Numbered from the stretch's first letter, positions 10,745 through 24,046 are shown. The stretch: DNA of 64,000 nucleotides from Pohlia nutans (GCA_022496805.1 CM040089.1:37370372-37434371), one strand, 5' to 3'. The notes: generated by a model not told the origin, from the sequence alone. Translations and numbers: made by a program.

Positions 10745-11640
10745 TTTATACTTTGTTCGGATCCATGTCTTAGAGAATGACTTTTGCAGAGACGTGTTCA
10801 TCAAGCGCTACAGTTAAGTAAGGGTCGAGACCTTGCTACAGTCAAGCAATGGTCAAATTCTGTGCTCAGTTGTTCAGGATTGCGGAAAACCATGGATTGA
10901 GAAATTCTCGCCATTGCTTGTGTCGGTTTAGTTGTTAGAGGCGCCAGTCTTTTGCTGTAGCCCTATCCAATTTTCGTATTCTTTGCATGCACTTTTTTGT
11001 TCCGATGTCGTAGAGAAGACTGTTGTAGAGACGAGTCCATTTAGAGCTACAGTTTATTGAGAGGGCCAAGACATGGCTACTGTTAAGCAATGGTGAGAAT
11101 CTGTGCTCTGTCAAAGATTGCGGAATACTACGGCAACGGAGGATGGAGGAATTCTCGCCGTTGTTGGAGGTGACAACTACTTAGCTATACCCACTTTCTG
11201 TATACTTTGCAAGCACTTTTTTGTTACGATGTAGTAGAGAAGACTTTTGCAGAGACGAGTCCATTTAGAGCTACAGTTTCTTGAGAGGGCCAAGACCTGG
11301 CTACAGTTAAGCAATGGTCAGAATCTGTGCTCTGTCAAGGATTGTGGAATGCTACAGAGACGGAGAATGGAGGAATTCTCGCCGTTGTTGGAGGCACCAA
11401 CCACTTAGCTCTGTCCACTTTCTGTATACTTTGCATACAGCTTTTGTTCCAATATATGTCGTAAAGTAGACTTGCAAACTACGACGATTCCATGTAGTTT
11501 GTTAGGAGCTATAGTTTAGTAACGACCGAGACCTGCAATAGTCAGATTCAGATTGTGGAACAACTTACTATGAAGATGGAGGATTGAGGGATTCTCACCG
11601 TTGCTTCTGGAGGCGTCAGCCACTTTGCCCTAACCGCACG
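10745..11640. repeat. Four ~220-bp imperfect tandem units
   Basis: Units start near 10745, 10986, 11216 and 11441. Each contains, in order, TTGTTCCGATGTCGTAGAG-like, GAGACGAGTCCA, GCTACAGTT, GGGCCAAGACCTGGCTAC, AATCTGTGCTCTGTCA, GGAATTCTCGCCGTTG and CCACTTTCTGTATACTTTGC blocks. Units 2 and 3 are the most alike. No consistent reading frame runs through them. Confidence 0.8.
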
Positions 11641-12097
11641 GCACTGGGATTCGCACTGGAAGTCACTTAGCAAGACTTGCTCTTGAAGTCCAGTTGTTTG
11701 GGGTCTACGACGTTGAGCCAAGTCTCTTCATCTGACTAACTTATAGAATCTCATTCCGGGGCTGGCCAACCGTCTCAAGGAAGGTCAGATTCTATGCATG
11801 CAGCCATGCACCCTTCTTGCTCCTTCTGTTAAAAATAGTCCCAAGCGCCTGTAGCTTGGTTCACACTCTGAAACAAGGTAAGAACATCTCCACCAAAATC
11901 CGGATTGAGACCTTGGAACTACTCCCGCCATCATTCTTGGATACAGGGTTCCAAACATTCCCGACCAATGACTACCACAGGCACTTCACAAGCTGCTTCC
12001 ATACCATTTTTTAGCTAGGGCACGCAATATTTCCACCCACTTCAAGCAGAGGCGTCGTTTCTTACTCAGGAGGATCCTGTCCATTGTCTTCTTTTGT

Positions 12098-13127
12098 TGT
12101 ACAACACCCAATTCGCTAATTTTGCACTTGGTCATATAATCATGCACTTGGCCCCCAAGCGCATTAAAAAAAAATGTTTGAAAAATTCTCTAAAAAACAG
12201 CCATTTTTGTCTTTCTACAATCCTTTACGTTGTAAAAAAAACAATTTATTTATTTATTTTGTATTCTCATCTTTATTTTTTATCTTTTATCTTTATCTTT
12301 TCTTTTCTTTTCTTTTATCTTGTTTTTTTTCTTGTCTTCTTTCTTGTCTTCCTCTTGTCTTCTTTCTTCTTTTTCTTCTAGTCTTCCTCTTGTCTTCCCT
12401 TTTTTTTTCTTCACCTTGCCATTTTTGGAGTTTAAATGTTAAAAAGAAAATTTAACATAAAAATCAAGGAGCAGCCGATGGCTGAATCCAATACAGGCCA
12501 AATTTTTTTTTAATATTTTTTATTTTTATTTTTATTTTTATTTTTATTTTTGCTTCCGCTTTTTCCGGGCAGAGAGGATAGAGGGGAAAAAAATGAAAGG
12601 GGAGGAGGGAGGTAGGGAGGGTTAAAATTAGAGTAGGGTCCGCGCACGCGGACCTTCTTTGCCTGGAAAAAGCGGAAGCAAAATTTTATTTTATTTTATT
12701 TATTTTTTTATTTTTAAATTTTTTTTTTTGGCATGTATTGGATTCAGCCATCGGCTGCTCCCTGATTTTTATTTTTAAAATTAATTTTTAACGTTTAAAC
12801 TCCAGAAATGGCAAGGTGAAGAAAAAAAAAAGGAAGACAAGAGGAAGACTAGAAGAAAAAGAAGAAGGAAGACAATAAAGAAGACAAGAAAAAAAAACAA
12901 GATAAAAGAAAAGAAAAGAAAAGATAAAGATAAAGATAAAGATAAAAGATAAAAATACGAATACAAAATAAATAAAGAAATTGTTTTTTTACAACATAAG
13001 GGATTGTAGAAAGACAAAAATCGCTGTTTTTTAAAGAATTTTTCAAAAAAAATAATTTAAAGCCAAATTTGCTCATGGAATGACTGCACTTGGCCAAGTG
13101 CAAAATTAGGGAATTGGGTGTTGTACA
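12098..13127. mobile_element. Giant foldback element, ~1.03 kb inverted repeat
   Basis: The outer ends are TGTACAACACCCAATTC (12098) and its complement (13111-13127). Long arms follow inward in mirror order: TTTTGCACTTGG; TTTTTGTCTTTCTACAATCC; a CTTTTCTTTT/AAAAGAAAAG tract; CACCTTGCCATTT; TGGATTCAGCCATCGGCTGC in one arm with its complement in the other; and TTGCTTCCGCTTTTTCC. The loop is about 12571-12659. No transposase is present. Flanking duplications are not clear, so family assignment (foldback or MULE-like) is open. Low-complexity frames within it are not genes. Confidence 0.8.
12599..12621 (+). other. G-quadruplex motif in the foldback loop
   Basis: Four runs of at least three G separated by 1-5 bases (GGGG, then AGGA, GGG, AGGTA, GGG, A, GGG). 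It meets the usual G3+N1-7 rule. It is followed at 12637-12654 by the perfect hairpin GGTCCGCG-CA-CGCGGACC. Confidence 0.7.
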
Positions 13128-13559
13128 TGCTTGTCCTACATGATGAGTGGCACTCACCAAGTCCGACCAAAAAATTGGTGAGTGCGAAGTGGCGCGTTTG
13201 ACTCACAGTGGTGTTATACAATTTATGAGTGAAATGAATGAATTAGAGGCATTGTGAGAAATATTGGATTTCAAATAGGTGTTTAGAATGAATGATTGTC
13301 GAAGGTTTCACTGTAGAGTGATAACATACATGTCCAACACTTAGGGTACATCTATTTACTATTAATCTTTTGCATCCAAAAGGTGGGCATTTTATTGAGT
13401 AAAAATTGGATAACTCTACATTTGTTTGGAATTTGTTCTTGATCAGATGAGGACAAATTTGAAGAATGAGAAGTAAAATGAATTGAAAAAAAACCAATTG
13501 TGAATTGGATTTTGGAAGGTCCTTCAAATACAACAATATATAGTGTAAATTACAAAAAT

Positions 13560-16451
13560 ACAACTAAAAATACCATTTAAACACAAAATGAAATAACCCA
13601 CATATACGATGACACCGGTAAACATCTCACTACCATTCCAACCATCAGACTAAAATAGCTATGGCAACAATACAACAAATAAAAATATAACACACGTAGC
13701 CTAGTACCACCCACCCAACCATTCGAAACGGAAATCGTTTGGTTTCATCAAAGATATAAACATAAAATCCACAGAAAAGAGACAATAAAAACATCACAAC
13801 ATACTCTACCAACCAATATTCTTGACTCCCTCACAACAACATTTAATATTACCCACTCTTATTTCTCTTCACCAGTAACATGCTCTACAAAAATCACAAA
13901 ATTTTACTCCCCATTCACAAGAGACAAAATCTTTGCCTCACTCAGCTCAGCTTTCCAATACAAATGGAAAGGTATTGGATATGCCCACCCAAATAATGAA
14001 CAAACAACACAACAAGCAATATATTGGGCATGCCTGGCAACAAAACATGACCCAAATACCATCACTATTATAACAATACCAGACATTAATTGGTACCAAA
14101 ACCTCTCGCCACATACTGGGCCTTTCCCAAACACACATGTTATTGCACACTTCGCCACAGACCTTACTACAAATGAAGAACCAACATTAACACGAGAACC
14201 TAATAAACCACGAATACTCGAATAGAACCGCTCACAATACATATTTTTTGTATTCACCACCAAAACTGCAACATTGGCATAACTAACCAAATAGACACAC
14301 TAAACACAATAATTGAAAGCTTACAAATAACGCAACACTATATACAAAAAGCCCCACCTACACCCCCTAATACACGTGTTAACAAAAGCACCAAGTGGAA
14401 CAAATTAATATACCCACCCTATACCAACACACAAACTATAGACACACTACCAATACTAAACTATGAAATTAACACTACATTAAAATTCCCGCCACAATAC
14501 AACTACTACACTAATGGATCCTTTGTACCGCCAACAGAAGCTGAAGATAGACATCGGAAAAAAGAAAAAGTAGGCTATGGAATTTACAATCGATCAAAAA
14601 TAGAAGTACAAATATCAAAAAGACTACCAGACCTTCAAACTAGCTTCAGAGCTGAACTAATGGCCATATATGAAACACTTACATTAATCACCATCAAATA
14701 CTCAAATGAACCAACACACATCTTCACAGACTGCTTCAACTGCCTATATGTTCTAAACACACAACTAAAACACCCAACCCAACATAATAATCATGATGAT
14801 AAAACCATTTTAATAGTTATGGTAAAGATGCTAAAAAGACGTACACAACCCACCACAATATACAAAGTAAAAGCACACGCCAAAATTGACGGAAATGAAC
14901 AAGCAAACCAACTTGCAAAAGATGGTACCAAGAAAAGAGACTACCAATTTGCCACCAAACCATACGAATTTGCACATACTACACCATATTACTTCCAAAA
15001 AGACACATGGCCTGGAGCGAGGAAAAGACCTGACAAAGGCCCGGTTAGATGTCTAGAAAAACACATCACTAAATATGACTGTGAAAACATCCTAAAAATA
15101 CTTGCAGAACAATTTCCGAACATTAACAAATGGACAATGAACCCCAATATAGATAACGAAATATCCAACGACTTTTGGACTAACCCAGCAATTACAGACT
15201 CACAGAAAATAAGTCTGTTAAAATTTCGCACTAGCCAATATATAGGACATGCTAGGAAACAACTACTCTTCGGTATCCAAAGATTCCCCTCAAAAACATG
15301 TCCCATCTGCAACTCACAAGACGCAGACACATGGCTCCATGTAATCCTCCTATGTAAATAACACCACATACATGCCCTTAGGACCAAAAGACATAACAAA
15401 GCAGTATGAGAAATTTTAAGAAAAATATTTTTATCTTCAAAAAAATCATGATGCTACACTCTGATGAATGCAGGCACATTCAATAACAATCCACAAGAAA
15501 ATACAGTACCCTCATGGCTCTAACCATGCACATGTGAACAACATAGATGCCATTGTAATGTCAGATTTAAACCAAACATTTTATGCATCAAAGGTCTTCC
15601 ATACCAAAGTATCCCACCACTAAACCCCGAAGATAATTTCACAGTACAATTTATTGAATTCACTTACACTAACGACAGATTCTCATCAGAAACAATTGGC
15701 AAAAAAATACTAAAATATCAACCACTAATTAATAGTATCATGCAACAAGAATGGAAAGTAGACCCAGTCATAGTCATCACGGCTGGAGCTAGAGGAACTA
15801 CACATGCCCCCTCAATGAAATAACTCGAAAAAAAATTCAATCTTCCATAAAACACACATTCAAAACAATAAACACTATTGCTATACAATATACCAGATCA
15901 ATCCTTCTACATAAAAGACGAATAGAAAACAACCAACCAATACCAATAGAATAAGAATACACAAAACTAAAAAGAGGGGGGGTAGTGGTGAAAACCACTG
16001 ATAGTCACTCTTTTCGAACACTAGCTCAGTGCAAGCACTTGTCTCAGGGGCAAGATAGGACCAGTTGGTTGGTACAAATTTCCAGCCATGATAGCTCACT
16101 AGCAGCACCAAGTCATGTATATCACACCACTGCTCAAACGGACCCAACGAGAATCGAACCTGGACCACACAAATGTGATACATCGCCCTTCACCAACCAA
16201 CCAAAGAACTCATGACTTGGCGATATTACTAAATACAAAAACATACCTTATACTCAAGCAAATACCCAACCATTAGTGTATGGTTACTTTTATTGTGTTA
16301 CTTGTTACTAAAGTGTCCATTCCCGGGAGGGAAGAGTAGTTTTGTTTCAACCGCCCTCTGCCCGATGGGCATTGGGTCATTGACATTACAAACGGACACT
16401 TTATTCACGCCGACCTTAAAAGAGGACCGGAGTTTCTATCTATCTATCTAT
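13560..16451 (+). mobile_element. 5'-truncated LINE copy, same family as 27341-39400
   Basis: Begins within the last ~30 codons of the RT frame and continues through the PCIF1-like, RNase H and zinc-knuckle regions and the 3' UTR, ending in a short (TCTA)n tract at 16435-16451. Both family members end TTCACGCCG...GGTTT/GAGTTT plus (ATCT)n, so the 3' end is defined. 5' truncation with an intact 3' end is typical of target-primed reverse transcription. Confidence 0.88.
13570..15950 (+). pseudogene. LINE ORF2 C-terminal part (PCIF1-like region, RNase H, zinc knuckle), decayed
   Basis: The best frame is 14660-15361. It contains the end of RNase H: the Glu of FRAELMAIYE just upstream, FTDCFNCLYVL, and VKAHAKIDGNEQANQLAKDG with the last catalytic Asp region. 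CPICNSQDADTWLHVILLC (C-x2-C-x9-H-x4-C) follows. Upstream, 13815-14225 encodes the PCIF1-like stretch (YFSSPVTCS, FQYKWKGIGYAHPN, WYQNLSP), and YYTNGSF replaces the YTDGSF seen in the other copy, so the first catalytic Asp is lost. Several stops and shifts break the frame after 15361. Confidence 0.85.
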
Positions 16452-19400
16452 AAAATACAAAAAGAATACAAAAACTATGTCAATGTATAGCAACAAACAT
16501 ACAATGGCATATCTCTAAAAATGTGATGGATGGTCGTATTTTCATTCTCACATATTTTTAATATTCAAAATTTATCCAAATCCATTTATGGCAAACTATT
16601 GAAAATACTATATTTTTTATACACGGGGTTGTTATTGTTAAACGTTGCAACAAATTGTAATAGTAGTGTAATAACTTATTTTATACACCTTGCAATAAAA
16701 AGAACCTATATTAGAAATAATAAACAAATAAATATCCAAACCATCTTAAAAAAGTATGAGATTTTCCAAAATTTGGATGAAGTTCACATATTATAAACAA
16801 GCAACTAGGTTACGAGGAGCTCTGACCGAAATAGCATGGATGAAGGACGAGAATACATTTTAGTGGAATCATGGACAAAATATATTTGTTACAGTTATTT
16901 TTAGCCCAAAAAAATGGATGTCCCCGCAATGGCTCTTCCCTACGATCAGAGCCAACAAATTTATGAAGAAAAGTATACATATAAGGAACAGATGGATGTA
17001 AAACAATGGTCAATTGCTTGACCCGGTACGTGAATGTCACAGACTCTGCCGAAAAGAGAAAAATTAAATTAAAAATGGCATCTAAGATTTGTCACATGAC
17101 TGTATGTTTGGTCAAACACTCAAACGTGGGCATCTCCAACGTACTCCATGAAAGCAGACTCCTGACGGACATGGGGTCTCCAAAACAAGTGGCTAGTCGC
17201 GTCCAGTGTTTTTCCTGTGTGTTTTTTTTCTTGAAGCCTAACTGGCGACGTAAAAAAATTTGGGAAAGAAAATTTGGCAAAAGAATATTTTGATAGAATT
17301 TCTTCATATTTCGGTGGTTTTCTTCACAAAATCTGGCTATCTTAAAAAAAATATATAGAGAAAATCTAGCAAAAAAAATTAAAATTTTCTCATTTTTTTC
17401 CTTATCAAAAGAGAAATACCATATTTTGTAAAGAAATCTGGCGAAATATAGCCAAAAAAAAAAAAAACCGTTGATTGCATAGTCTCTGGTTTAGTATTTA
17501 CCCCATATTTACTTCTACAACTTGCTTTTAATTATACAGCCGTGTAACTCCTGAAAACAATGTGCTTTTGTAGTCTCTCCCCTTCTGGGGCAGAGACAAA
17601 AAAAATAAAAAATAATAAAAAAATAAAGAAAACAGACTCGTGACTGAAGGCCTGTTCACATACACCATTTCTGCTGCACGCATGCGTGCGTCAGATAACT
17701 TTGAAGGAATATGAGGTAAATAGAAAAATCTAAAATAGGCAGAGAGGAATTAAACTACCGCATGACAGAAAGCAACGCAACGCAAAAAATGAACAGGAAT
17801 ATACTTGCGGCAGTGTATTGCAGTTGCACAGTGCTCAACAGTAGCTGCAGCAGGAAAAGACAAAGTTTTGAATATTTTTTTGTTTCTTCATTTTACCTCC
17901 CATCCTTTCAGGAACGCAAACACAACAGTGGCACTAGGCTGGTGTGAATGGGCCATGAAGGCAAGGGGAGACCTGACGCACTGTAGCCGGGTCGTCAAGG
18001 GAATCAGAGTCCACACGGCCGGTCCTACCGGTCGGACCAGGACGTCAGACGGAAACCAAAGTCCACTCTCGTGCTTCGTTATAAAACTCTCATCGCTCCG
18101 CCGTCGTCAGTTCATCACCGTAACGACATTGATACATTCAGAGCAAGCAACCTCCAGTCACCCCTCGTGCTCAGTCTCATTGGTACGCACGTTTAGGCCG
18201 TCCAACATCATCATATATTATTGAGGCAAAATCTTTACTGTCTTATTCCGTTTCCTTCAACGTCATTTGGCACTTTGGTTCCTCAGCATAATTGGCTGCT
18301 ACATGTGTGTATTGCAGTAACTGGAATAATTAGGCACTGCCTGTCTGTCTGTCTGTCTGTTGGGCCAGCTTGTTAACGCTTCGCACCCCTGCAACTTCGT
18401 CGATCGGTCCCTACAACTATAGCAGTTAGTTCATTGCCAATCGCAGGATCATAGCAACTTAATTGTGAATAATATATTATTTGGTCAATGAGGTGCTCCA
18501 CGCGGTGGTTGCACTGTCTGACTCCCGTTGCGCAGGGCGCCTTTGGCAGGTTCCCGCTTGGGACAGGTGGGAAAATTTGGTGTCTCCCTTGTGCATGAAC
18601 AGTGGCATGTGGGAAACAGTGGCATGTGGGAAATTCGACTTTGAAGCAGCTTCGACCTCATGGTCATGCGGGAAACGCATAATTTTTCCCACTTGGGACA
18701 TTCCCACATGACCTCTGACTCTTTGTTTCCTGTCCTAGGAAACCCTTGGCTTTCCCATCTTGGAACGTGCCAAAGGTGCCCTGTGTTGTGTTGATCGTCG
18801 ACGTCGTTGGTTATCGATCCCCAGTTCATTGTTGCAGCTCGTGTGAGCTCCTGATCGATGAAGTAGCTAGGTGCCGGGTTATATACAGTTTGCGTGAGTG
18901 AGCAGTTTGTCTGTACGTCTGAGAGGTTTTTGAAGGGGATACAGAATAGGCCGGCGTCAAAGAGTGAGCTTCTGGTTGCGAAACGAGAGGCGATTGGTTC
19001 CTTTGTGAAACGTACTGGGGCTGCAAGTATTTTGGTGATGAGGTTTATGGTGAAAGAAATGGCAGCGAGCTTTGAATTGTGTTGGAAGCTCTCCGGTCTC
19101 TGATCACTGGTCAGCAATTAATGGTCGATTGGAAGCCGCGTCGGAATTATATTACAAGCTGGTCTGAGTGACAGGATTAATTTTGTTTTGGTTTTCTTTC
19201 CTCCTGGCGCAACAACTTCTGAATATTCAGTTGAGGTAGTTCAAGTTCATTTATGGGGGTTCGAAGATTTCATGAGATGACCACAATCCCGGTGATCTGT
19301 TAGCGGTTTCTGGTGTATCGACAAAGACAGTGCTTCACTTACACGTAACTATAAAACGTTGCGTAATTAATTAACTAATTAATTTCTTGAAGAGAATCTA

Positions 19401-19570
19401 TCCATGCGGCAGTTGTGGAATTAGTGTAAATTAAGTTTGCGAATTAGGAGTTACGCCGTCACAAACATCGTTGAGGCCTCCACTTCTGTTTGCTTCGATG
19501 ATTGAGGGAACCCCATCTGAACCCTAAACCCAATAACTTCTGCCACACTGAACGGACAAACGTCGGATTG
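16452..19570. other. Intergenic region upstream of the glycosyltransferase gene
   Basis: No exon with homology is seen on either strand. The longest minus-strand frame (18485-19117, 210 codons) has no recognisable domain. A (CTGT)n microsatellite lies at 18341-18361. The part nearest 19570 probably holds the promoter and 5' leader of the downstream gene. Confidence 0.4.
18341..18361. repeat. (CTGT)5 microsatellite
   Basis: Five perfect CTGT units. Confidence 0.95.
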
Positions 19571-19577
19571 GATTGGA

Positions 19578-22500
19578 TTGGATTCCAGCAGAGCGGAAAA
19601 TTCGTTGAAGTGCGTAATGACGTGTGTGGCAATCTGCGAGCTGTGGTGGGGCTCTGGCACTCACGTGGAGGCGACTCAAACGAAGGAGCAGGCACAGGCG
19701 CGGAGCAACAACTTCCTGCTGCGTCGCAAGACGACCATGTGCACGACGCTGTTGTCGCTGTATTTTCTGGGAGCAGGAATCGCGTTCCTGGTGTGCACAC
19801 GCACGTTCGTCGCCTTCCACATCTTCTCAGGCCCTGATTCTTCTTCCCAAGCGCCTCAAGTGCAACTCCCCGGCGGCGACATCGAGTCGGAGGCTCCGGA
19901 GGACCACGTTCCATCCCTGCCCCGCCACGTCCGAAGCATTGCCGAGTCCAGCGATGGGCCTGCGTTTATGCAGCCGCCCGTTATTCATACCGCGAGTAAA
20001 GCCGACGCGTTGCAGGCCAGGTCCGCTTTCACCCCTACAGGACACATGGGAATTTCTTTTTCCGTTCTGGTGATATGAAATTTGACGACTCCATTATAAA
20101 TTTATCATTTTACAATATATAATCAATTGAATTTGGTCGTTTTCAAAGCGTGAATTCTGGGTTGGTTTTTATGGACTGATGCTCTATTGATCGTTTTTTT
20201 TGGGTTACATCTTCATTGAACCAGTAATTGCTATTTACAGTATAGAATTTAAATAATGGGATTTTAAAGGCTGAATCGTTAAAAATTTGCTACACGTACT
20301 GTGATTCATTTGATTAATTTTCAAACTTTTGAGTAATGAGGGACAACAATTTCACGCGCAGAAAAGTTTGTAACACAACTTGATTGTGGTTCCAACACCC
20401 AAGGATTTTGGTGTACTGGTTCAAGCTAGATGGTATATCACTATTTTTGAATGAATGTACAGTACTGTACGTACTTTGAAATGAACAAATGGTCAACTTG
20501 TAGATGTTCATTCACGTTTCAAGTGGATGATTTTGAGCTTTCGATCAGTTTTAAATGAACTTAGACTGAAAATGACGTAATTTCATGCACGTTTCTGATG
20601 GCTGGCTAGGATGGTGCCCATGGGAAATGATTTGAGAAAAGAAAAGAAAACTGAGTGGTGAGATGGACAGGTTGAAGAGAATGACGAGCTGGGAGCGGAG
20701 ACGATGGCTGGCGGAGCACTGGAGCAGTTTCCAGATCCTCAAGGAGGACGCCGTTTCAGGGCAGTTCCAGGAGCGAATGCACCAATTCTTGTGCAGTTCC
20801 GGGGACCTGGGTGATCATGCGAACGACACGCTAGTGGAATCGACGAGAACTACAGTGCACGAGAGCGATGAGAGGAACCTGTGCAGTAGCGGGAGTAGTA
20901 CCAGCCCCGGTACTAGCCCCGGCAAGTTGTGCAGGCAGCGCTTCGTCTTGACGTGGATGTCACCTGTGAGCTCGTTCGGACCCCGGGAGCGGCTGTGCCT
21001 GGAGAGCATCTTCAAGTGGCACCCCCACGCCTGCGTCGTCCTCCTCTCCCGCACTCTCGACTCCTCCCCTGGTGAGCACCCACCCACCCAATTCTTCTTC
21101 TGTGACAATCATTTTTTTTTTAACCTTTTTCATCAAATTCCGAGTAAGTTAATGGTAACCTGCAGGCCAGGTTCTGAATGATAAATTAGTGCACGTAATT
21201 AAGTCTGGACCTACTGAGCCGCAGTTAATACCGGTACACCGATGATTGCCATTACACACACTAACTGTTTGCCTTTTTACAAGAGGCAAATATTTTTACC
21301 AATGTCGAAGATATTGGTACTACTGATGTAGCAGAATGTCCATAAACATATTTCCTAAAAAATTTCACCTTGCGTAAAAAGATATAGTCATTTTAAAACA
21401 ATTGGTGTGTCTCACATTAACGGCAATAATCAGTGGGTTTTTACTACTAGGATCATGCACTGTGTGCTAAGTTTGTTAGCAATGAAGGGGAGTAAGTTAA
21501 CTCAAGCAACGTTACAACGTTTGTAAAGCAACAGTTAGGAATCGATTGTAATGTTACTGTACATATGTTGCTCCTCTGCTAACAATGTAACAATCAATAT
21601 ATGATCCTAGTAGTATGATACTGTATGCGTTTCCCTGCTAGTCTCACAATTGACACTCGCCATCTTGTAAACTTTCTTTTTAAGCAGGTTGATCTAGATC
21701 ATGTCACGTACAGTGTTATTTTGAACATTGGTGGAAAACGTGAAACTAGAAGGAGATACACGGGGAATTGCAGGCAGATGAGATCCATGATACGTTGGTT
21801 GCTTTTAATGACCTGGCTTGCTTTTCCATTACCTTGCATGCAGAGTCTTAGTTGGAGCTCTTTGATTGTGTTGGGATCTCAAAATACGTACTCACACACA
21901 TTAAAATCTGGAAGAATGAAATAAAAGAGGATCGATCTTGGCACTATTGTAGAGATGATTAGTGCTATAAAATGGATAACACTCTTGAGCTGCCTTAACT
22001 TAGTCCCAGGCTTTCCATGCAGTAGCACTGTACACCTTCAATTCAACGTACATGCATTTTAATTACCCTCAGGTAGAATTTAAGGGATTGTAGGAAAGGA
22101 ACAAAATTAATGAGCACTACAATCCCAGGTTTGCAAAGTGATAATTAGTATGCAATGCTAGAGTGGTTGCTGAGAAATGGGAATGGCAGGTCGCAAGATC
22201 CTGGAGCCGTTCGTGGCGAGGGGCTACCGCGTGACGGCGGTGACGCCAGGGCTGGAGGCCCTGTTCGCGGGCACGCCGGCGGCGACGTGGTGGCAGCGGC
22301 TGCGTGACGGGACGGCGGACCCGGGCTGCATCAACCTGATGCAGAACCTGTCCAACCTGATGCGCCTGGCGGCGCTCTGGAAGTACGGTGGCGTCTACCT
22401 GGACACGGACGTGCTGGTGCTGAAGCCGCTGGAATCGGTCCGGAACGCGGTGGGCACGCAGAGCCAGGACGTCGTCACGGGCCGCTGGACGCGCCTCAAC

Positions 22501-23640
22501 AACGCCGTGCTGGCGTTCGACAGGGAGCATCCCGTGGTGATGGCGTTTCTGCGTGAATTCGTGGACACGTTTGACGGCAGCCGCTGGGGCTGGAATGGCC
22601 CTTACCTCGTCAGCCGCGTCGTGGAGCGCGCCCAACACTCCACCAATTGCTCCCGGCCCGTGTCTGTGCTGCCGTTGCAGGCGTTCTATCCTGTCAACTG
22701 GATCGACATCGTTCACTTCTTTCAGCGCCCCACTGATGAGCGTCAATCCTCGTGGCAGGTTCTTTCTCACCCCAGGCTGCCCTTGCTTGCACCAAATCGG
22801 TCAGGTGTTGTATTCCATCAAACGATTCGTGTTGAAAAACTAAGATGTCGAAAGTTTATAGTGTCGAAAAGTGTATGTTGAAAACAACATTCCTCTCTTT
22901 TTTGGGTAGTGGGGAATCTATATGTATTTTCCTTCTCGTCTTGCATTTTCCTAGCTACCAACTTCAACATTTGCTACCTGTCTGAAAACTTCATTACAGT
23001 TTGAAATATCTCATTCACCCATTTTGACTTCCCCCTATTGAAGATGTTACGATCTTGAGTGATTTGACGGTGAAGAGAGATCTTGGAAAGTGATCGAAAA
23101 AAGGAGTGATTGTAGTTTATAACCAAGCTCCTCTTCTCAAATGGCTACTTGTCACTTGTAGATTATAAGACCTCGTTGAGACTGTCACTTGTAGGTTATA
23201 AGGCCCTGCTGCAATTGTAACTTTGTAGATCATAAGGCCTCGTCGAGATTGTCACTTTCCGGCCTTATGGAGATTGTCACCTTGTAGATTACAAGGCCTT
23301 GTTGAAATTGTCACTTTATAGATTATAAGGCCTCATTGAGATTGTCGCTTGAGATTATCACTTCTAGAGTATAAGGTCTCATCAAGATTGTCACTTGAGG
23401 AGATTATAGTAGTTTCACGATTTGTTTTGGCGGAAACAAAATGCTCCTTGATTTGAGGTGATTGATGAGTTGGATGTGGGATGAGTGTAGGCAAAAGAAT
23501 TGGAGTGGATGCGACAAGGCTCGTATGCCATCCATCTGTGGAACAAGAAGTCCAACTTTCTCAAAGTGGAGGAGGGGAGTATCATGGAGACCTTGTTCAA
23601 GCAATCCTGCCTGTTTTGTAAGCTCGTTGCAGCCTCCTAG
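19578..23640 (+). CDS. Alpha-1,4-glycosyltransferase family protein (Gb3 synthase-like, Golgi type II)
   Basis: Model: exons 19578-20020, 20671-21071, 22190-22758 and 23491-23640, all phases consistent, about 520 aa. Residues ~52-75 form one hydrophobic segment (TTLLSLYFLGAGIAFLVC) after a basic stretch, i.e. a type II signal anchor. The catalytic part begins RFVLTWMSPVSSFG and contains YGGVYLDTDVLVL, with the sugar-nucleotide/metal-binding DxD at ~353-355, then RWTRLNNAVLAFD, WGWNGPYLVSRV and AFYPVNW. The last exon supplies SYAIHLWNKKS and a Cys-rich end (SCLFC). Family knowledge: plant homologues of animal lactosylceramide 4-alpha-galactosyltransferase share these blocks; the acceptor in plants is not established. 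The junction between exons 1 and 2 is the least certain, since its acceptor lacks a pyrimidine tract. The start could also be an internal Met. Intron 3 carries a minisatellite. Confidence 0.85.
23148..23405. repeat. ~35-40 bp minisatellite in glycosyltransferase intron 3
   Basis: About seven diverged units of the form TTGTCACTTGTAGATTATAA followed by GGCCTCGTTGAGA. Unit length varies. It lies between exons 3 and 4 and is not coding. Confidence 0.8.
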
Positions 23641-23737
23641 CAACACGCTCCTTCGTACCAGTTTTCTTTTTATACATTTCGTACCATATCATAGTCCATA
23701 AGCTATGGACATTTGACAAGAAGTCAACCAACAAGAA

Positions 23738-24046
23738 GTCCAATCCATAGGCCATGAAACAAAAGTTTTCATGCATCTTTTGAAGTATTGTAATTGTAGA
23801 AGCCAATCAACAGTTGTAGCACTACTAGAAACCTCGTCGCATTTCACCCCTGAAATGCGGAAAAATACGGAACTTTTGTCCCGTTGTGACCAATTGAAAG
23901 TCACGTTTTAGCCAATTGTGGTGCCCTTCCACTGCTCTATGCAGTGAAAAACGACACCATGTTGTACTAGTGTACGTCCAGTCCATAAGCCATGAAACGA
24001 AAGTTTTCATGCCTCTTTTGAACTATTGTAATTGTAGCTTTGTAAG
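23738..24046. repeat. Direct duplication flanking a MITE, just 3' of the glycosyltransferase
   Basis: About 65 bp starting TCCATAGGCCATGAAAC at 23738-23803 recurs at 23981-24046 (shared GTTTTCATGC, CTTTTGAA, TATTGTAATTGTAG). The MITE at 23820-23972 lies between the copies. Confidence 0.75.
23820..23972. mobile_element. CACTA-type MITE, 153 bp
   Basis: Starts CACTACTAGAAACC and ends GTTGTACTAGTG, with partial inverted terminal repeats. The flanking triplets TAG and TAC differ by one base. Its inner halves pair weakly. Comparable CACTA-ended MITEs lie at 55512-55631 and about 49627-49771. Confidence 0.6.

Noticed and set aside
12094..13160. Several Phe/Leu-rich frames of about 100 codons
   Set aside because: They are translations of TTTTC/TTTTA tracts in the foldback arms.
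18485..19117. 210-codon minus-strand frame
   Set aside because: No domain, and composition matches the surrounding non-coding DNA. It sits in the likely leader region of the opposite-strand glycosyltransferase.
23148..23405. Spaced repeats resembling a CRISPR array
   Set aside because: Units are diverged, there are no unique spacers of constant length, and it lies in an intron of a plant gene; it is a minisatellite.
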